64,000 bases of DNA from Welwitschia mirabilis (GCA_051453625.1 JBOZIK010000001.1:250254806-250318805); one strand, 5' to 3'. Shown: positions 36,011-47,488, counted from the first letter of the stretch. Made by a program: numbers and translations. The notes: a model not told the origin generated them from the sequence alone.

Positions 36011-37409
36011 ATCCAAGAAAAAGTAATACATCTTATATTGGAAAATAAAAGAAGAGAATAGATGGGAGTGAGAAGGAAGGTAAAATAGGATAACTTTCTA
36101 AATAAATTGAAAAACTGAGTAATGTCAGGTTTGAAAAAGACATATCTATGAAATATTATAATAAGTAAAAAATATTTCATCATGATAATTATTAAGAGAA
36201 TCACTTACAATCACTAAAAATAAATATTACAAAGCTTTTATTAAGAAAACTCAACTAAGGAAGAAAGATTCTTTTACTGAAAACCGAATAGAAAAAACAA
36301 GATGATTAAGAAAATATGGTAATGAATTTGAAATAACTACTTAAGTAACAAAATAAAATTAGAAGAATAAGCATAAGTTAATATAAATAAAATATAGTTT
36401 ACTGATCTAATATTTTAACCTAGCAAACTCTTATAAAAGAAATCATAACATTACTTGATGTGAAAAATGCATGACTTAATATACAAAACTTAAATTCAAT
36501 AAGGTAGTGATTATGACAATGCTAGAATAAATTAGTTTAAACAATGAATGATCAGATTAAAGAAATTACTCAAAAATGAAGTCTCTTATCATCATCATAA
36601 AAACAAACACCCAAATCTCAAGAAGTAAAATGATCATGTAAAAAGAATAAAGTTCTAGGAAATAATCAATGCCTCTAATGACACAAAGAACACCACTAAT
36701 CCCACAACCTTAAAAGTTTAAATACAAATTTATTATCCATGATGAGAGGATTGCAACCATAGTTAGAGAAGTAAGGATCCACGAAGCATGACCAACTCAC
36801 CTCCTAGTGGAGTTTCCATAGCTACAATATTACACTGCCAAAGGATCTTTTTGGAAATATTTGCCCTAGTGTATGGGCAGTAGGATATCATGTGACCATG
36901 TTTTTGAGATATCATAAATATAAAACATCATATTTTTTATTTCACTCTTTTTTTTTTTGAAAATAAAACAACATTTCACATCAACAAACATTCCAAAAGA
37001 CAAAGGTAAAATTCATAAGATTAAGACAGAAAAAAACACTCTTAAATAATCTAAGACATTTTTATTATTGAGAAAAAATAAAAAATAAAGCATATTCCCT
37101 TAATTAAAGTTCATGGACATGTAAATGTCCTAAGATCGAGTGAATTAAATCTTATCACTAAAATGCCCAAGTCAAAAGACTATTCATGGAAATAAATATA
37201 TAAATCATGTTTAAAATATGATCAAGTAATGCCATAATAATCTTTTAAAGGAAAAAGCTAAGACAAAATTCACACAGTTTTTCTCATGAAGTTTCAAATT
37301 TTGCCCATTAACTTCCTACAATTCTTAAGTAGTTAAGTTAGAAACTCAACAGATCCATAAAAATATATTTTCTTAAAATAATAGAAACCAAAAATCAATG
37401 TTTTATTGA

Positions 37410-37450
37410 CTATCGTCCTGCTCATCATCCAGATGACAGAAAGGATATAG
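37410..37450. repeat. Hairpin motif copy 11
   Basis: CTATCGTCCTGCTCATCATC, then CAGATGACAGAAAGGATATAG. The arms pair over most of their length. Confidence 0.7.
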
Positions 37451-37532
37451 AGGCAGAAAAATAGAAAATTATTAGAAAATTATTAGAAAATAGTAGAAAA
37501 ATATCAAAAATCTAGGAAAATAGACAAAATTC

Positions 37533-37575
37533 ACTATCCTCCATCTTGTTGTAGGAATGATAGAGGAGATGATAG
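37533..37575. repeat. Hairpin motif copy 12
   Basis: CTATCCTCCATCTTGTTG, then TAGGAATGATAGAGGAGATG, 123 bp after copy 11. Confidence 0.6.
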
Positions 37576-37601
37576 ATTAGTATTATAGAAAATAGAAGAT
37601 A

Positions 37602-38911
37602 GAAACTAAAAATAGGAATAAAAATTGAAAATAGAAAATGAAATCAGAGACTATCAAAATAGAAAACTAAAAAAAAAAATGCGAAGGAAAACAAATTTTA
37701 TTTAATTCCTAAATTTAATTCACACTTTTATTAAGAAGAAATAAGGGAAAATTAATTGTCTATTTTGATCTCTAAATTTTTAAAGAAATAAGGTCCAAAC
37801 CAAAAAATTACCAATTGATAAAACATAAGATATGTGCAAGTATTTCTAAGTTAAATCAATTGGATGAAGAGAGGAGTAATGGAGAGTATTCTATGATACC
37901 AAATTAAAGCATAAATTTTGGAAGTTAAAGGGAAGAGAAATGGTAATTTTGATAAAATATTTTTATGGAATAAAAGAATTTTATTTTGATTGTCACAAAG
38001 AAAATTATATTAAAGTTTATTAAAAATATTATTAAAAATATTTTTCTTATCCAAACTCAAATTATGATTTTTAACCGGTTCATGTAATGAATAATCTCCC
38101 TCAAGGTGTGAATCAAAATGTTGGACTTCATTACACTCTAAAGGTTCTTTCTCATTCTTAAAGTTAGGGGTATCAATGATTTTGTTAATCTCAAGTTAAT
38201 CATCATAAAGTATAGGGTCATTTTATTCTATCTCTCTTTCTTTAAGTGGATGATGTTGTAGGAATAAATTTGGTTTGATATTGCTTTTAATTTTTATTTC
38301 ATCATCATCTAAATCTTTTTCAACTGCATCAAATACTCTAATAAAAAATTTTCTATTTTCAAAGTGACATCTTATTATTCGTATTTTCATATTAATGATG
38401 TAATGGGCTATTGCATAAAAAGCTTTACCTAGAAGTAAAGGGTATCCTCTATTATGCGTAACTTCTATGATAGTTACATCTATTGGGTAGTAAGCCTTTT
38501 CAAATTGAATTGCTAAATCTTTAATGACACCTAATAGTTTCTTAACTGATGTATTTGCTAATCCTAAGACAATTGGAGTAGGCTCTATTCTATCCTTCAA
38601 ACTAAGTATCTTACAAATGTGAAAGGACATAATGTTAACACTCACTCTAATGTCTATAAAATCTTTTCTAATCTTTTTGTTTTCCTCTACAATAATGTTC
38701 ATTATAGCTGCTCCTAGATCTTTAAATTTAAGTGATTTTTGTAATACTATATTTGTGAGGGATTAAGTAAGAAAGACCTTGCTAGGAATAACTCATTCTC
38801 ATTTTCTTCTTATTAAGTATTTCCATAATTTTGAGTACCTTGAGTTTTCTTATAAAACTTTACAAAAGGGTAAGTTTATGCTTACATTTTTCATCTAGAC
38901 TTTTAAATGAT
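37602..38911. repeat. 1.3-kb direct duplication, copy 1 (gypsy protease region)
   Basis: It matches 39,429-40,726 in the same orientation and closely. Copy 1 ends at the 100-N gap; copy 2 begins at a junction with a copia fragment. Confidence 0.9.
38223..38702 (-). pseudogene. Athila/Tat-type retrotransposon protease, copy A
   Basis: This is a 159-codon minus-strand frame without interruption. It matches the aspartic protease part of gypsy gag-pol: FIDIRVSVNIMS stands where the family has the catalytic D.GAS.N.MP box, followed by PTPIVLGLANTSVKK (family: PT...LQLADRS.K.P), GVIKDLAIQFEKAYYPIDV (family: GV.EDV.VQV...YPVDF.V) and YPLLLGKAF (family: P.ILGRPF). The active-site Asp is present, but the Gly after it is replaced (DIR instead of DTG), so it should be inactive. 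The C-terminal acidic tail LDDDEIKIKSNIKPNLFLQHH is shared with copy B. A second, closely similar copy lies at 39,999-40,514. Confidence 0.8.
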
Positions 38912-39011
38912 NNNNNNNNNNNNNNNNNNNNNNNNNNNNNNNNNNNNNNNNNNNNNNNNNNNNNNNNNNNNNNNNNNNNNNNNNNNNNNNNNNNNNNNNN
39001 NNNNNNNNNNN
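38912..39011. other. Assembly gap, 100 N
   Basis: Left of it is a gypsy protease region; right of it is a copia reverse transcriptase fragment. Confidence 0.99.
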
Positions 39012-39431
39012 AATTGACAACCATTAAAATTGTGATTGTCTTACTAGCTCAGAAGGGATGAAAGATGTATTAGTTAGACATTAAAATTGCCTCTATTAAT
39101 GGAGACCTCAAAGAAGAAATAATTATGATGTAATTAAAATATTTTAAAAAGGTAAGGAATAGAAACTATGCATACTAATTAAATCACTATAAGAGCTAAA
39201 ACAAGCTATAAGAACATAGTACACTAAATTGACTAGTTATTTGAGTACCATTGGATCCAAAATATGTGACTATTAGGATGTATATGTCATACTATTTATT
39301 AAATCTAATAGAAACAAATTTACATATGTAGTGATTTATGTATATGACTAGTTAATAACTAGTAGAAATGAAGTGAAAGTGAATCATATGAAAATTCATT
39401 TAATTGATGCATTTAAAATTTTTGAATTGAA
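39012..39431 (+). pseudogene. Ty1/copia reverse transcriptase fragment
   Basis: This 420-bp piece is near-identical by eye to 59,371-59,790 and clearly less like 52,455-52,870. It covers the LDIK..INGDLKEEI block and the catalytic box. The box reads YVYD at 39,337-39,348 where the family has YVDD, so one catalytic Asp is lost by a G-to-T change. It starts at the gap and ends at the gypsy junction near 39,429-39,431 (shared GAA), so both ends are abrupt. Confidence 0.85.
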
Positions 39432-39835
39432 ACTACAAGTAGGAATAAAAATTGAAAATAAAAAATGAAATCAGAAACTATCAAAATAGAAAACTAAAAA
39501 GAAAATGGGAACGAAAACAAATTTTATTTAATTCCTAAATCTAATTCACACTTTTATTAAGAAGAAAGAAGGAAAAATTAATAATCTGTTTTAATCTCTA
39601 AATTTTTAGAGAAATAATGTCCAAACCAAAAAATTACCAATTGATAAAACATAAGAGATGTGCAATTATTTCTAAGTTAAATTAATTAGATGAAGAGATG
39701 AGTAATGGAGATCATTCTATGATATCAAATTAAAGCATAAATTTTGGAAGTTAAAGGGAAGATAAATGGTAATTTTGATAAAAGCTTTTTATGGAATAAA
39801 AGAATTTTATTTTTATTATTACAAAGAAAATTATA

Positions 39836-40514
39836 TTAAAGTTTATTAAAAATATTTTTCTCATCCAAAATCAAATTATGATTTTTAATTGGTTCATGTA
39901 ATGGAAAATCTCCCTCAAGGTGTGAATCAAAATGTTGGATTTTATTACACTCTAAAGGTTCTTTCTCATTCTTAAAGTTGGGTGTATCAATGGTTTCTTC
40001 AATCTTNNNNNNNNNNATATAGTATAGGCTCATGTAATTCTATCTCTCTTTCTTTAAGTGAGTGATGTTGTAGGAATAAATTTGGTTTGATATTGCTTTT
40101 AATTTTCATTTCATCATCATCTAAATCTTTTTCAACTGCATCAAATACTCTAATTAAAAATTTTCTATTTTCAAAGTAACATTTTATTATTTTTACTCTC
40201 ATATTAATGATGTAATGAGCTATTGCACAAAAAGCTCTATCTAGAAGTAAAGGGTATCCTTTGTTATGTGTAACTTCTATGATATTCACATCTATTGTGT
40301 AGTAAGCCTCTTCAATTTGAATTGCTAAATATTTAATAACACCTAATAGTTTCTTAACTGATGTATTTGCTAATTCTAAGACAACTGGAGTAGGCTCTAT
40401 TCTATCCTCCAAACTAAGTATCTTACAAATGTGAAGGGACATAATGTTAACACTCACTCCAATGTCTATAAAAGATTTTCTAATCTTTTTGTTTCCCTCT
40501 ATAATAATGTTCAT
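39836..40514 (-). pseudogene. Athila/Tat-type retrotransposon protease, copy B
   Basis: The main frame, 39,999-40,514, has 171 codons and the same domain order as copy A. FIDIGVSVNIMS has the Asp and Gly of the active site but Val where the family has Ala (D.GAS). It then reads PTPVVLELANTSVKK, GVIKYLAIQIEEAYYTIDV and YPLLLDRAF. A 10-N gap at 40,007-40,016 interrupts the tail, and the frame resumes to 39,836 with HFDSHLEGDFPLHEPIKN. It lies directly downstream, on the minus strand, of the gag region 40,740-41,936, so gag and protease are in the usual order. No reverse transcriptase follows; the element is cut by the copia fragment. Confidence 0.8.
40007..40016. other. Assembly gap, 10 N
   Basis: A short gap inside protease copy B. 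Confidence 0.99.
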
Positions 40515-40618
40515 TATAGTTGCTCCTAGATCTTTAAATTTGGGTGATTTTTATAATACTATATTTGTGAGGGATTGAGTAAGAAATAACTTTCTAGAAA
40601 TAACTCATTCTTGTTTTC

Positions 40619-40628
40619 NNNNNNNNNN
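40619..40628. other. Assembly gap, 10 N
   Basis: A short gap between protease copy B and its gag. Confidence 0.99.
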
Positions 40629-40739
40629 TAAGACTTTCCATAATTTTGAGTACCTTAAGTTTTCTTACAAAACTTTCCAAAAGAGTAAGTTTATGCTCAT
40701 ATTTTTCATCTATACTTTTAAATGATCATTAAAAGTTGA

Positions 40740-41936
40740 ATTGTTGTTAAGCCTATCAACCCAAGGAGGATTTCATTGATAAGGATTTTTTTTTCCTTTT
40801 TTATCAAGAGAAGGGAAGTTGTAATCATCTAATATCTCAATGTCCTCTTCCTCTTCTTCTTTATCATTCATAAAGTTATTTTGGGAGGTGAATGGTTTAC
40901 ATGGAGGAGGGTTTGTTTCTTATCCACTTCTTGTCACAAGCTTACAATCTTTTCTTAGTTCATTTGGGTTTGGTAAAGGTAGTATAGCTAAAGTTCCTTA
41001 AGGTCTTTGATTTGCTAGCAATGTTTGTTAAAGGATGTTTACTATGTTTTCCATGTTGGCATTTTGTTTCTCAAATTTGACATTTGTTTCTTCTTATGAT
41101 CTTCTTATTTAATTAATAAGGTTTGTGATTGAATTATTTAGATGCTGGTTGTTGGATGAACTTCATGGGTAGTTTGCATTTTTGAAGGGGTTTCTAAAAG
41201 GTTGAGAATTATTTTAAAAATGAATGTTCAACCCTAGTTGTAACTGATTTTAATTTCTAAAGTTTTGAGATGGTCGGTTAAAAGCATAAACTTCTTCATG
41301 TATTCTTTCTTTTTATGTTGGAAAAAGAGGACAATTTTTAGTGATATGATAATTATCCTCACATAAATCAGAGGTTTTTATAACATTTCTTTTAGTTGTG
41401 GATTTGATATCTAAGATTATTTCTACATACTTCTCCAAGGTTGTTGTAAAATCTTTCATGAAATTTATAGTATTGGATTCTACCTTTTTTTGTTGTTTAA
41501 CCTCTTTTAAAACTTTGATGAGTTAGTCTATAATTGGATTTTCTTAAGGAGTTGATCAAGTTTAATTTACTTTCACAAGCTCTTTTAATTTTTTCTAAGC
41601 ATCATTTAGAGTAAGATTCATGAGGTTTCCTCCATAAGAAAAATCTACAAATTATTTTGTATGTGGAGTTATCCCACTATAAAAATAGTTTATTAGTTCT
41701 ATTACTAAAAAAGCATCTACTAGATTAGAATGGTAGGCTACAAAGAAAATCTCATATGTGGAGGAATAATCTTTATTTTGTTTTTTCTGAAAGTTTGTTA
41801 CCTCTTTTTTTCTTTTTCTCATGGTTTTTTCACTTACGGTTAACTTTACAAAGGTTTCTTGAACTTGATCCCATGTTTTTGGTCTTCTACAGGGGATAGT
41901 TTTTAGTCCAAATTTTGCTTTACCCTTTAATGTCAT
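40740..41936 (-). pseudogene. Athila/Tat-type gag with decayed zinc knuckle
   Basis: Read leftward from the ATG at 41,936, the first 94 codons (to 41,652) match the gypsy gag core: LKGKAKFGLKTI (family: L.GKA..WL..L), TWDQVQETFV, then VTNFQKKQNKDYSSTYE and ELINYFYSGITPHTK (family: ..FYDGL.P..K). Further on, near 41,350-41,395, SDLCEDNYHITKNCPLF keeps the spacing of the C.2C.4H.4C zinc knuckle with the first Cys changed to Ser. Near 40,930-41,010, QRP-stop-GTLAILPLPNP and VTRSG match the RPQGTLPS...NP and RSGK block typical of Athila gag. Stops and shifts separate these pieces. The 5' end lies near a 100-N gap. Confidence 0.8.
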
Positions 41937-41975
41937 GGAAAATATTATTATATATGTTCTATTAGTGATCTTTTT

Positions 41976-42075
41976 NNNNNNNNNNNNNNNNNNNNNNNNN
42001 NNNNNNNNNNNNNNNNNNNNNNNNNNNNNNNNNNNNNNNNNNNNNNNNNNNNNNNNNNNNNNNNNNNNNNNNNNN
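41976..42075. other. Assembly gap, 100 N
   Basis: It separates gag of copy B from another protease fragment on the same strand. Confidence 0.99.
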
Positions 42076-43080
42076 ATTATCTACAAATTACAATTGGATT
42101 TTAGTACATTTAACATCATTTAAGCTAAGTTTTTGTAAACATAATGGGGTAAAATGTTGGCACTTACTCCTAAATCTAATAAGGCTTGCTTAATATTTTA
42201 TATTCAATTATAATTCCTATTATGGGATAAATTGAATCTTTATACTTAGGCAAAAACTGATTTTGGATGATTGCACTAGTTTGTTGAACTAAGAAGGATT
42301 TTCTCATTACATTCATAAATCTTTTCACAGTGCACATTTCTTTAAGAGATTTTCTATAGGAGGGTATCTTTTAATCACTTCTAAGAAAGGCATGTTAATC
42401 TTGACTTATTTAAAAGTTTTTAATAATTTAATTGTTGTTTCTTAATGTTGTTCTTCATAAGGCATTAGGAAAACAATAAAGGCTATTTATTTGTGGGAAA
42501 ATATTCTTCTAAGTCTATTACATTTTCTTTATTCAAAGCTTGGGGGAAAGGTAAAGGTTCTTAGTAAGGATTTGTGCCTTTTTATTTTTATTTCCCCTCA
42601 TCTTTATATTTACTCTAAGTTAAAATTTGGTTAATTTCTATGCCACTTCAAAGGTGAATTACTTTGATTTGTTTTAAGTGGCTTGATCCTTTTTCTATAA
42701 AGCTAAACCCATTAGGATTTGGTTGAGAACTTGTTTGGAGTTTTTTTGGATTTCTATGATTTGATAGAGAGAATCTATATTTCGGTGTATTAGACTGATT
42801 ATAGGATTTGGGAGATGGATTAGGTGTTTTACTTGAGGTTGATTAATGAAAAGGAATATTATTTAAGGATTGCTTCATGGTTATAATTTATTGGGACTTA
42901 GTTATCCATGAACTTATTTACTAATTTCTCGAAAGGTATAGGTAAGGATGGTTTTTAAAAGTTGAATTAGAATGGATGGGATGAATATGAAGAAAAAGGG
43001 TTTCTTAATTGATTAACTTGATTTTCTTGCTTCCAAGGAAAAATAGGGTGATTTCTCCACAGGGGTTGTATGTGTTCGAG
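42076..43080 (-). pseudogene. Third Athila/Tat-type gag-protease fragment (C)
   Basis: On the minus strand, 42,076-42,190 reads LLDLGVSANILPHYVYKNL, very near the family's LCDLGASINLMP.S.YKKLGL active-site block. Immediately upstream (42,190-42,420) is KIPSYRKSLKEMC followed by a SAIIQNQFLPKYKDS segment. This is the MP.Y.KFLKE...C.A.IQ..LP.K..DPG linker that precedes the protease in Athila-type polyproteins. A LYLSPKL block near 42,540 may be the LPFPQ segment before it. The fragment is cut at its downstream end by the gap. Confidence 0.75.
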
Positions 43081-43480
43081 TATGGATTATTTTTTGTGTT
43101 TTTCCACTAATTGCAATAGAAATGATCATAAGAAAATGTGACAAAAGAGCTTTAATATTTTTATTGATTTGATTTACTCTTATTTATTTATTTTTCTTTT
43201 TATATTTATGATACATGAAAGGGGATCATTGGATCATTAGCCTAATTGAGAAATAATTTCATCCCCGTGAATGCTTCACAATAAATAAAAATAATGAAAG
43301 AAGAAAATTAATCATTTTTCTTATTTTCAAATTGGGAATCCTTAAATGTGTATAAGCATTAACATAGAAATCAAAAATTCAAAGGACTGGCTAATGATAA
43401 AGCAAAAACCTATATAATATCAACAAATTTTTAAAAATACAAAGGATTTCCTTATTCACGAATTAAAGAGAAGAGAATTT
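43081..43480. other. Unassigned DNA between gypsy fragments C and D
   Basis: T-rich sequence; no motif seen. Confidence 0.35.
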
Positions 43481-46050
43481 GCCAGATCATTAAGCCTCAT
43501 GAACTCACAAGATGATGGACTAGGCAAATGAAATGTGGGTGATGAAAGGTTATATGAAGGTGATTTAGATGAGTGAAAATCACTAAAATGTGAATAGGAT
43601 GAATGATTATAGGTAGGGTTTTATATGAAAGAATCATAGTTTGATTCAAATATTCTAAGGCTAGAGTGGGTAGTTTTAGCTCAAGTGTATTTGATAAAAT
43701 CAAGTTATACTTACAAGAAGAACGTCCCAACAGGGATGAAGAGGAAAATTTTAAAGGTTTAGAATTTTCGAACTCAAAAGAATAGGATGAATGATCAAGT
43801 GAAAAATTAAGCCTAGAAATGTTTTCATGATAAGACTCCACTCATAAATTAAAAAATGTAGAAAATGTATGGGAAGAATACTCATTAGAGTTTAAATGTT
43901 CTAGGTCATGAGAGGACCATCCTAATATATTATTTTGTTTAATCAATAATCCTTATAAAACATTTTTTTCTAGATGAAGATATGGATGAATTAAACATCA
44001 AAGAATAAGAAGGGTCATCATCAAAAATATATTTTGAATCCTTAAGAGGTAAGTCCATATTAAGAGAAGTATCATTTCAATATTGACATGTGAATCATAG
44101 TTGAAAAAAGGATTAGATCAAAAGGGAAATCATTTTCTCATGTGAATAAGAATCAAGATCATTAGCAAGATTTTTAATAAATTCTACTCCTTACAAATCA
44201 TTAGGTTGCTTTATGGTATTAGAGATATTTAACTCAATATTTATATTATTGAATAAAATATTCATAAAATAATTTCTACAATTGATAATAGTACTATAAG
44301 TATAAAGAAAAGATCTTCCTAACATGATTAAAATAATAGGACTTCTAGTCCTTTCAATCTCCAAAACTACAAATTTCACAGGAAAGTAGAAATGCTCTAC
44401 TTGAATAATTACATCCTCTATTATTCCCAAGGATTATTTTAAAAATTTATCAACTAATTGTAATTAGATTTTGGTACTTTTAAGATTATTTAGATCAGGT
44501 TTCTTATACACACTATACGATGAAACACAAATACTATCTCCAAAATCTAACAAGGTTTATTGAAATTTAGTATTCTCAATTGTGATGGATATGGTAGGGC
44601 ATATTGAATCTTTATGTTTTTGAAGGATTTAATTTTTAATGATGGTACTATTTTGTTAATCAAGGAAGGCTTCACTTTTCACATTCATCCTTCTTTTGAT
44701 AGTACATAGATATTTTAATATTTTTGCATAGGAAGGTACTTGTTTAATATCTTATAAAAGAGGAATATTAATCTTCACTTCCTTAAAAATTTCTCGTACT
44801 TATTATTGCTTCTTAGCCAATTTACTATTTCTAAGTCATTGAAGAAAGGATAGATATTCTTTATAAGTTAAAACAAATTCTTCTACTTCATGTTTCTTTC
44901 CTACCTCTTTCTCACTTCTAGACTTACTTTATTTCACTTCTTCTTCTTAAGGTTATTTTTATTCTATTTCTTTGTTGATTTATTTTTCACTTCCTAAATG
45001 TATAACCTTGATTTCTTAATTTATGTATATTTTATCAACTTATAACTACTAGGGTTAGGCTTATGTATAATAGGAAGGTTACCCTTTTTACATTGGTTGA
45101 GTTATATAAGGATAGGTGTGGTGGTTTAGCTTAGTTGTTACATACCTTGCTCTAATTTTTACAATGTGGAAGAGTTTTATTGGTTGAATTGTTGTTTTGA
45201 GGTCTTAATGTGATGTTAACCTTTGATAAACTTATGAAGTGTAGTCTCTAAGTAGTTGAAAGTTGAGGAAGAATTTAAACTCTTACGTTAACTAATTAAG
45301 GATTAACTAAGATTATCATATTGTCATGAGGAGTTTGAATGATTCCTCCATCTAGGATTATAGGTGTTAGAGTAGGGATTGTTTGATCTTTGATTTTCCC
45401 ATTATTATCATACAAAATTAACTTACACTTTCACTATACCTTTTTTGATCTTTGATTTTGTCATTATTATCATACAACATTAACTTACTCTTCCACTATA
45501 CCTTGAAACATGAGGATGGAGGGTCAATTAGAAGTTTCATGAGTATCCACAAGATAAATGTTGTAATGAAGAGGTGGAATAATAGGTTTAGGATTGGTAT
45601 TAAAAGTATCAATCTTTCTAAAAAGTCCTTTTAACTTTTAGTTGACTTTATTATTTTCAATAATTTTAAAGATAATATTAGATCTAACAGATTATTGTGA
45701 TCTTGTTAGCTCTTTAGATTTCTTTCGTTTCTTACAAAGTTTGGTTATAGTCTCAAGAAAATTCCAAGATTAATAAATTTCTAGGTCTAGAAAGATTTGT
45801 CTCTACATCATCTTTACAGGTTGACTATGGTTGGATGAAAGTCCTTTTTAAAATAAATTTATAACTCTTCCTTGCTTGTAGGCATTTAAGAAGTAGATCT
45901 TTGAATTCTTCTAGGGTGTAGAAGAAGGTTTCAGTATTCTTTTATTTAAAGTTCATGATTTTGTATCTAATGACATTGGTCTTATGACTATGAAAGAGTT
46001 TTTTAATGGAATATTAATTAAGTTTAGCCTGTGTAGTGATAAAAATAGGT
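43481..46050 (-). pseudogene. Fourth Athila/Tat-type gag-protease fragment (D) with post-protease spacer
   Basis: From right to left on the minus strand: a gag piece near 45,780-45,990 (TETFFYTLEEFKDLLLKC, family F.E.WERFKDLL..CPHH); a KINIPLL...VPSYAKILK block near 44,700-44,800; SAIIQ-like linker and CPTISI near 44,600; the active-site block LLDFGDSICVS...YSVYKK near 44,520-44,580 (family DLGAS.N.MPYS.YKKL); then 44,191-44,430, an open frame with GIIEDVIIQVEHFYFPVKF and PIILIMLGRSFL (family PRGIVEDVLVQVDKF.FPVDFVVLD and P.ILGRPFL). Downstream, 43,497-43,841 is a 114-codon frame rich in Ser and His with no known domain, which belongs to the spacer. No reverse transcriptase follows. D differs more from A and B than they do from each other, so it is another family or an older copy. 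Confidence 0.8.
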
Positions 46051-46871
46051 TTTAATGTGTGAAACTAAGATTTTACTTCTCTTTAAGGAAAAAAGGGAAT
46101 AAAGTCAATTTAAATAAATTAGATGCATTATTTCATTAAAAGATTATAAAGAGAATACACTTAAATTCATAAGAATCCTTAGTCTTTAAAATAAAAAATT
46201 ATGAAAGAACTTAAATAATTACTAGTTTAAGTTAATTCTCTCAGCATTAGGATGGTGGACAATATAAGAGCATGTACCTAGAAATTATGATTAAGGATAT
46301 TCTTTCAATTTTCATTTAGGTTGGTAAATGTTAAAGTTACTTCTAGAGTTATTTGGCTTTCTTAGGGCCCCTCTTGTGATCAATTTTTAGGATTTCTCTC
46401 CATTTTAGAATTAATAGGAATTTGGTACAATCTACTATGAAGTGTTTATTCCCCATTCATAAAACATAAGAAATTATTAAGTAAAAATTACATTTTTGGA
46501 TTCACATAATATGTAAAAAGATTTAAGATGACATAAATGCAAGATTTACCAAACATAAAGTTCTATTAATGAAAGAAGTTGATAGCACTAGCAAAGAAAG
46601 ATAACAACATCAGTAAGTTATCATAAAATGGATTTGATCAAAGATGAAAATGTGTCTTATTTACATGCAAAAAATTGATATTCTAGGCAAATATATTTGA
46701 TCAATTTGGCATAGGGAAAAACATTACATTCATTGTTTTATCACAAATTAATGTCTTCTATCCTTTTGATTATATTCTATGAAAATATGAATTTTTCCTT
46801 AACATAAGTAGATTTATTAATATCTTCTAGAGAATATTGCAAAAATTTAAGAAATTATAGTAAAAAAACAC

Positions 46872-46888
46872 TAGCACCATTGCCTAAA
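46872..46888 (+). other. Possible Asp-tRNA primer binding site, plus strand
   Basis: TAGCACCATTGCCTAAA compared with TGGCGCCGTTGCCGGGG differs by G-to-A transitions and one other change. No LTR was confirmed next to it. Confidence 0.3.
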
Positions 46889-47034
46889 ACCACTAGTACC
46901 ACTAGTATTATGAGGCAAAATGAACTAGAAATCATGTTCTTGCATCCTTTTAAGAAGTTCATTTAATTACACCTATGGGCTAAGTTAGAAGTTGATCTAG
47001 AATAAATCTACAAACTCGACAACATTTGAAAGAA

Positions 47035-47056
47035 GTGACATGTCACAGTGACATGT
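47035..47056. repeat. Overlapping perfect palindromes
   Basis: GTGACATGTCAC (47,035-47,046) is a perfect palindrome. It overlaps ACATGTCAC-A-GTGACATGT, which has two 9-base arms around one base. Confidence 0.85.
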
Positions 47057-47438
47057 GGTAGAAATGAGAATGATTATGTGGAAGACACATAACATGATAT
47101 TAGTTGAAAATTGCATCATTAGTCAAAGGACATGCCATCATCTTTATTATATTAGAAGACAAAAAATCTTCTTTCAAGGCTACATACCAAATATTTTAAC
47201 TTCCTCTTTAAAGAACCACTCAAATATAACTCCTCTTATATAATCATCTATCAGCCACATCATGATAAAGCTCTTTAAGACTTCCCTCATTTATAAAGGG
47301 CCTTAAGTCCCTATTGCAATAGATGTTTTGGTTAACAAAACATGGGGGAAGGATTTGAAGTGCTAAGATGCCATGACATTCTAATAACCTTCCTTGAGGA
47401 TGGATTATGCCAAGGATAGTTAAGGAGTCCTTCATATT

Positions 47439-47488
47439 TACCTCTCTCTCTTCCTCTCTCTCTCTCTCTCTCTCTCCCCCTCCCTCTA
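47439..47488. repeat. CT dinucleotide microsatellite, copy A
   Basis: An interrupted (CT)n run followed by CCCCCTCCCTCTATTAAT. Confidence 0.95.

Larger units (their letters stand above)
36011..37601 (-). mobile_element. Internal 3' non-coding region of E2
   Basis: It is homologous to 28,290-29,620 in E1. It carries two hairpin motifs and a GAAAAT-rich stretch near 37,450-37,500. No coding signal. Confidence 0.5.
39429..40726. repeat. 1.3-kb direct duplication, copy 2
   Basis: The second copy of 37,602-38,911. It continues to the right into the gag region, which copy 1 lacks because of the gap. Confidence 0.9.
46051..47430. other. Unassigned DNA left of the copia tandem unit
   Basis: No gene seen. 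A possible plus-strand primer site lies at 46,872 and a short palindrome at 47,035; both are listed separately. A TATAAAGGGCC string at about 47,293 could be a decayed LTR promoter. Confidence 0.35.

Noticed and set aside
35878-36204. 108-codon minus-strand frame containing a Gly run
   Set aside because: The Gly run is the translation of the G14 homopolymer, and the region is the non-coding 3' part of element E2.
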